Positions 59,201 through 64,000 of a DNA stretch of 64,000 nucleotides are shown here, piece after piece; the stretch's first letter is position 1; each line of letters opens with the position of its first letter. A model generated the notes under the pieces. It saw only the letters and a program-made list of their open reading frames with translations, did no database searches and was not told where the DNA came from. The position numbers and the translations under genes are program-made. Source of the DNA: Phoebastria nigripes (taxonomy: Eukaryota; Chordata; Aves; Procellariiformes; Diomedeidae); assembly GCA_035582835.1 (NCBI GenBank), contig JAYKAV010002766.1:3380339-3444338 (forward strand). The letters run 5' to 3'.

Positions 59201-62200
59201 ATAACAAACGGTTTTCACTAACCAGGTGCAGCCTGTTGATTCAGAGCAGGCCTTACTCACACCTGGATGTTGATACAAAACCTGTACACCTTTCCTGCTT
59301 ACTGGAACAAGGAGATGCAAATCTCATCTCCCGCTGCCTCTGCTCAGCCCTTCTGACCTCAGCAGAAGAATGAAAAACTGTGTTTGTTTAAAAAGCCTTC
59401 TGGTGGAAAACTCCCAGCTCTGCCTAGAAAGGAGGCAGCACGGAGTGGGTGGAGATAGAGGTGGTTTTATTTAGTATCTCCTGGCTCTGCAAACTCCTTT
59501 TGCAACAGTAATAGTGCCACAGCTTGGGAGTTCCCACAAGCAAGTGGATGGTACAAATTTAAGGTCAACAACCTGCACGCGAGTGCCAAGGACAGCACAC
59601 AGACAGACTTTGAAGGATATGCAGCAGGGTCCACAAAGTCCTGGGAACTGGAAAATGACACTGTAACATTTTAAGAGTGTATCTATGAGACACGGTGGCC
59701 CTAAGCCAAAGCTCTCTGAATTCAAAATAAACAACACTAGTGGGTCCTGTCCCACGAAACAGCAAAAATATGCCCAAATAGGGGACTAGCAGGACTGTCT
59801 CTGAGAGACTGTGCTGAAATTCCCACTAAAGTTTTGACAGCTTGCTTATGCTGAACTTTTTTCTCTCCTAACTAGAATCTGCAGATTCTCTTCTCAAAAC
59901 GTTGCCAACTTCTGCTCTTGATCCCACCACCTCTGGGGACTGCAACCGACATGGTCACCGGCAGATGGAACTAGATAATGCAGCCGCAAGATTGCTCAAG
60001 CACTGGTGTGTGCACAGACCTCACACGCTGGCACCACAGAGACCAACTTCCCCACTTGGTTTCCAGCTGAAAACCAGGAAGCCCAGACAGAAAGCTCTCT
60101 GCATTTTCTTTTTCTTCCTCTAGATATCAAAGCATCAACAATTTGCCCACCGCAGTTCATTCCATCCATACACAATCACCCAGAAATACCCAGAACTTTG
60201 GTGCTATATATATTTACTGTCACTATACAGAGATCCTCTGTGGAGGGGAGGCATAGCTAAACCGGCAAAGAAACATTGCCACCACTTTTACTCCCCACTA
60301 GACCTTCCACAAAGAGCTGACATGCACAACTCTCCCTTCAACTGCTTCACCAAACCTATACAAGAAGCGAGAGAGATACCATACCTGGGAGCACTTTTAT
60401 CGGTGCTGTCGTGGCTCCGGTTCTGACTAACTGCAAGCTTTTTTCCATTCTGTTTGACGCCTTCAGAGCCAACCACTTCTGGGAAAAAAAAGTTTCACAT
60501 TAAACACAAAGTGTTCTTTAATTTATCTACACACTTATGCAAACACTGGCAAAAACCTGTGAGCAGAATATAATTTAGATTTGTGTGGAGAAACGAAGTG
60601 CCCCACAGTCTCTCTTTCAGTTATCTGATTTAACTTATTTTGACAGAACTGTTCTGTGACGATGCAGGTCCCCCTCTAGAGGAAGAATTGACATTAGCAT
60701 GCCGTGCGGCCAGGGAAAGCAGCGGAACTGCTGTATGCTGCCTGCCCGTTGCTGGAGCAGGTTGCTGTTGGCTCTCCTTACAGCTAAGCCAAACCAGGAC
60801 TTAGCAGCACAAAATCCAGAGCTTTATCCTGGGAATCCAAAAAATGTATGTTAATAGCAGGTTTTTCCTTTCTGAAGCAAGGCAGGAAGTACAAAGAAAG
60901 GAAGAAAAAGGGGAAAAAGAAAACAAAACCAACCCACACTACCATTTAAAGGGTTTCTACCTATCTGCAAATACATAGCAAAGCACAAGTGTCTCCCCCC
61001 TTGAGGCAGTGCACTACAGAGTCACCATATGAACCCACCATACCTCAGCAGAAACAAGTACCTCAATGCAAACTGCACGTTCCTAAAAAAATAACAGGGC
61101 AGCTACCATGCAAATATAACTAAATACAGGTGTGACACTAAACACACCACACTACGTTAGCAAAATTTGACCAGTCTTTCAGCATTTTGTTTCAGTTACG
61201 ACATTCTGCTCCTACAAGTGGCAAAATAACAGTTAAAAAAGAGGATTCCACATGGGGGTTTCCATGTTTAAGATGCACAAACAGCAATCTCAAGATTATG
61301 CTACTTAGCACACAAATCTAATGATATAGAAATTGTTCTTAAGATTATAAGGTTCTAGTCATTCATCTGAGCTTCTCCTTCAGTGAGCACAATCCAGAAA
61401 AATTAAAATGTTATTGCTGTCATAGCATTCTCCAGGACGAGAGTGCAAACCAGAAACAGAACTTGAAGTACTTTACCTAAGCACTCAGAATAAAACAAGC
61501 TGACAAGAAGTGGCCATATTCTCAGCTTGGAAAACCTCTTCTGCCCAAGAGCCCTCTGAGAATAAAGACCGTGTAAGAGGATTTATCAGAGGCTGGTTGC
61601 AGAAGAGCACGTGACTCAAATCTCATTACAGATCACACAGCCAAAGTCACGTAGACTTGAGCAAGCGCATACACAGTTCAGAGATGCACTGCGAAGTGTG
61701 GTCTCGGTGAGCTGGGACAGAGCCGTAAATTTTCTCCATAGGCATTAAGTACTTAACGAGTGCTGCTTGAGCCTCTGCAAGTTCTCCTGATAAAGGCCAT
61801 GCAATGTATCTTGACAATGACAAGAACCATCTTGAACTTTAATGGACAACTGCTACTTTTGTGACAGGAAGGGAGCAAAGTTCAGGCTTTATTACCCATA
61901 TAGGACGATGCCACTTGCCAGCACGCAGAAGGCATTAGTGCCAGCATGGCAAGACTTGCAAGCCTGCTCAGTGCTGCTGACACGGCTGCTACGTGATCCA
62001 AAGATCACAGTCATATATCACACTTTTGCATTCTAACCTCATTAGCGGAAATGAGTTTTAGGTAGAATTCTCCTAAGAAAGAGATTAGCCCCCGAAAAGG
62101 GCTGTTTCCTTTAGATAAATTTATATCTAGATACAGATTGCTCTAGCCAGAGGGATCTATATGTTAGCAATCTGAAGTGGAATATTTTTAGCAAGATAAT

Positions 62201-64000
62201 GACCTTGTTCAATAATTGAACTGGGCACAGAAATAAAGAGCTATGTGCAGAGATTACAGAACAGCAGAATGTGTATGGCCGGAATCAGGCAGGATTTGCA
62301 GTTAAAAGATATTTAAGCGGTAATAAAGATGTTCTTGTTAAAAATGTGCAGTGACATTATAGTACTGTTCTACAGCAGGAAAATGTATCTTCTGGGTATC
62401 TTCTGGATAAAGTAGGATCCATGCTTAGTGCTCAAAAGGGAGAATTAAATAAGCCTTGCCATTAGTTATATCAGTCTTAGCCAGTCCACTCCTTCCTTAA
62501 TGAAAGCGTAAGAAACAGTCCATGCAGGACCGCGCAGCTCCAGGCTAGAGGGAAGTACGTTTGTTCTTTTCGCTGTTCCAAATGAAGCAACACTGCAGTT
62601 GTGACTGTGACTGCACACGCATGCACACAGATAGGATTTTAGGTAGCGGTTTTAACCGAAATTGTGAACATAAACCATATAAGGTAAAGCACATTTAAAG
62701 CACATTTAAATCCCTATATAGATGCTCTCATTTATTAGCCAGCCTTAATTCACAGAAGATATAATGAACTAATATCACTCTACTAGCAAACGGCAGCTTT
62801 TACAGTATTTAAATGTGCTTTGATTTGCATATGAAAGTTGCTAACTCAGTATGCATGTTCATCTAAGGACAGAATGAGTTACAGCTATTCCTGGAAAATG
62901 GCAGACAAAACCTCATTCTATATCAATTTACGTTCCAAAAGACCCCAAGTGATGGCAGAGAGCATTTTCTTCTGCTAATACAAGGCGGGGGGGGAGGGGG
63001 AGAGAACCCTGGACTCCTCTGACTCAAGAAAAACACAATGAAGCCTTGAAAAGGCAACTTTGTCAAAGCTCAAAGGCATGATCTGATAGAAGAACTACTT
63101 CCCAAGGAGCTTACCATTCAAAGAGTGTTACTGTGCTCCAGATACAACAAAACACACCAACAAAGGAGCCAGGGTTGTGTTTCGTTCAGCATGTTTTTCC
63201 TCCTAAGCACGTAGATATGCCCAAGTCTCTCCCAGTCAGTTCTAAGCTACAAGTTAAAACACCCCATCTGAGGGAATGTTCCCAGATCCCTGCCTTGTCT
63301 CAACCCACGCTGCGCTGTTACCCGAGTTACAAAGTTTATCCCTTCTCTCTTTTTTTTTTTTTTTTAATACAGTACTGATAAACATAGAAATAAAAAGAAG
63401 GATTGGCAGCAATACCAAACCGTGCCTTCGTGAATTAAGAGGAGCCCTGTCTAAATGAAGGTGGGTAAACTAGAAATGATGCAATTCAGATTTTGAATCC
63501 TACACTGACTTCCAGGAATTGCTTCAGCTCTCTGCATTTTCTCAGACGTGCACTTCGCGAAGAGGGAAACGGCAACAGACACCGGGAGCCGCGGGGATTT
63601 GGCATGGGCAGCAAGCAAGAGGCAGAGGCTGACATCCCGCCAAGAGAGCGCAACCGACCCAGCAGAGCCCAGTGGCAGCTGAGAGGCGGCAAGCAGAGCA
63701 GGAGGAGCGGCACCACATTAGCAAAGCCGCAGAAACCCCCGCGATCCTCGCAGGCAGCGCCCGGGATACCTGGAGGCTGCTGGGTTCTGGATGGGGCGAT
63801 AATGACGGAGCCCCGGCGGCGCAGGCAGCTCTGCTCCCGTGGTACCCGCGCGATTTGCTTTGCTCCCGCTGCCTGCGACCTACCTGCCCGCAGAGGGGAC
63901 GCCGGAGGCAGCGGGGAGCTGCGCCCCCGGGCTGCCCCCAGACCGGCCGCGCCGCTCGCCCCGCGCCGGCTCCCGCCGCCCGCAGCTGCCGCCCGGCCGC
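49130..64000 (-). CDS. INPP5B: INPP5B, type II inositol polyphosphate 5-phosphatase, 5' end beyond window
   Basis: Removes the 5-phosphate from PI(4,5)P2, PI(3,4,5)P3 and soluble inositol phosphates; OCRL paralogue acting on endosomal, Golgi and ciliary membranes. Exons, minus strand: 63884 upward (open at the window edge), 60385-60478, 58828-58992, 58009-58110, 57484-57598, 56707-56823, 55652-55839, 54938-55049, 54664-54773, 53620-53755, 52863-52973, 52042-52204, 51650-51885, 50919-51032, 50444-50528, 49906-50033, 49540-49651, and a terminal exon ending at 49130. Phases agree from 60478 to 49540. Order: linker, 5-phosphatase, ASH, RhoGAP-like domain. The coding link between 49540 and the terminal exon is not resolved. 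An N-terminal PH domain, present in the long human form, is not in the window. Confidence 0.93.
49211..49232 (+). repeat. Homopolymer (A)22 next to INPP5B terminal coding segment
   Basis: Twenty-two As on the plus strand, a T tract in the sense of INPP5B. It touches the conserved coding block that begins PTPDITEK. It may serve as the polypyrimidine tract of the last intron, or it may mark a collapsed or misassembled site. Confidence 0.9.
50402..50441. repeat. 20-bp perfect direct duplication
   Basis: GGACATCAGTCTAAAAGGAT occurs twice back to back (50402-50421 and 50422-50441), one base before the intronic GT of an INPP5B exon on the minus strand. Confidence 0.95.
50919..52973 (-). other. INPP5B: INPP5B ASH-domain and linker exons
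   Basis: 52863-52973 encodes [20 protein letters not shown] and [11 protein letters not shown]. 52042-52204 encodes [20 protein letters not shown] and [15 protein letters not shown]. 51650-51885 encodes [30 protein letters not shown] and [17 protein letters not shown], including the ASH strand with the YFLSVTGNY motif. 50919-51032 encodes a less conserved linker followed by [16 protein letters not shown] at the start of the RhoGAP-like domain. Confidence 0.92.
53217..53261. repeat. Gapped poly(A) tract (15 N plus 30 A)
   Basis: A TTTTTTTTTAA stretch runs into 15 Ns (53217-53231) followed by 30 As (53232-53261), inside the INPP5B intron between the exons at 53620 and 52973. The run of Ns in a homopolymer indicates that the assembler could not resolve it. 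Confidence 0.95.
53264..53289. repeat. Perfect 26-bp palindrome
   Basis: The half-site is TTGACAACACAGT and the second half, ACTGTGTTGTCAA, is its exact reverse complement with no spacer. It begins two bases after the poly(A) tract at 53261. On single-stranded DNA or RNA it would fold into a near-complete hairpin. Confidence 0.95.
53620..58110 (-). other. INPP5B: INPP5B 5-phosphatase catalytic-domain exons
   Basis: Seven exons encode the domain. 58009-58110: [13 protein letters not shown]. 57484-57598: [20 protein letters not shown]. 56707-56823: [16 protein letters not shown] and [10 protein letters not shown]. 55652-55839: [16 protein letters not shown] and [15 protein letters not shown]. 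54938-55049: [15 protein letters not shown], the first family signature. 54664-54773: [16 protein letters not shown]. 53620-53755: [11 protein letters not shown], the second signature, and [13 protein letters not shown] with the catalytic-site Asp-His. All key motifs are intact. The segment APPDIYC is AEPPDIYC, and the stretch before it ([13 protein letters not shown]) is more diverged than the rest of the domain. Confidence 0.95.
55390..55500 (+). mobile_element. Possible decayed MIR SINE
   Basis: ATTATTGCCCCATT, then AACAAGGCCTGGAAGAG, then GGCAAGTGACTTGTCAGAAC follow the MIR order ATTATCCCCATTTTACAG / GAGGCCCAGAGAG / AAGTGACTTGCCCAAGGTC with many mismatches. It is much more diverged than the copy at 27707-27860. 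Confidence 0.35.
60479..63883. other. First INPP5B intron in the window
   Basis: No recognised exon on either strand. A G-rich run lies at about 62985-63001 and a 15-18 nt T tract at about 63350-63366. Other INPP5B exons or alternative promoters could exist here but I cannot identify one. Confidence 0.5.
63884..64000 (-). promoter_or_regulatory. INPP5B: CpG island with INPP5B upstream exon
   Basis: GC rises sharply from about 63540 and is extreme to the window end. On the minus strand a donor (CGGGCAG|GTAGGT) ends an exon at 63884. The 117 nt shown contain no ATG but are open throughout in the frame that joins the next exon at 60478 (ending [13 protein letters not shown], then [11 protein letters not shown]). 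It can therefore be N-terminal coding sequence or 5' UTR of a form starting further upstream. Confidence 0.6.

Overview
This is nuclear DNA of an amniote, most likely a bird. Five multi-exon vertebrate genes with GT-AG introns sit in the gene order known from human 1p34.3 (MANEAL, YRDC, C1orf122, MTF1, INPP5B). Introns are short (INPP5B takes about 15 kb here), promoters are very GC-rich CpG islands, a CR1 LINE fragment lies in an MTF1 intron, and a MIR-type SINE relic lies downstream of MTF1. A compact, GC-rich, CR1-bearing segment of this kind fits an avian microchromosome. The sequence is a draft: one 99-N gap, one 15-N gap inside a poly(A) tract, and eleven isolated single Ns.

Layout. 1-17.2 kb: no convincing gene; GC-rich sequence alternating with short AT-rich islands, plus a 4 x 20 bp tandem repeat at 9773-9852. 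17.3-20.2 kb (+): MANEAL, a Golgi endo-alpha-mannosidase-like GH99 protein whose start is lost in the 17549-17647 gap. 22.06-24.82 kb (-): YRDC, the tRNA threonylcarbamoyl-AMP synthase, tail-to-tail with MANEAL. 24.945-25.378 kb (+): C1orf122, a small coiled-coil protein that shares a 123-bp bidirectional promoter with YRDC. 25.7-32.2 kb: no coding exon; probably mostly the long 3' UTR of MTF1, with a MIR relic. 32.25-47.22 kb (-): MTF1, ten coding exons, 728 aa, complete, with a non-coding first exon to 47.7 kb and upstream ORFs. 48.8-64 kb (-): INPP5B, a type II inositol polyphosphate 5-phosphatase, open at its 5' end at the window edge and unclear at its last exon junction.

The genes do not form a pathway. 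They are a conserved syntenic block of housekeeping and regulatory genes: N-glycan trimming, tRNA t6A modification, an uncharacterised small protein, metal-responsive transcription, and phosphoinositide turnover. I did not find an unmistakably novel system. The observations most worth checking are: a 15-codon uORF that starts exactly at the MTF1 exon 2 splice junction and stops 3 nt before the main ATG; a 228-nt first YRDC intron that is divisible by three and fully open; a 2-nt frameshift and the loss of one HWD-type repeat in MANEAL; an INPP5B C-terminus without the prenylation cysteine recalled for the human protein, next to a poly(T) tract that seems to have lost coding sequence; and a perfect 26-bp palindrome beside a gapped poly(A) in an INPP5B intron.
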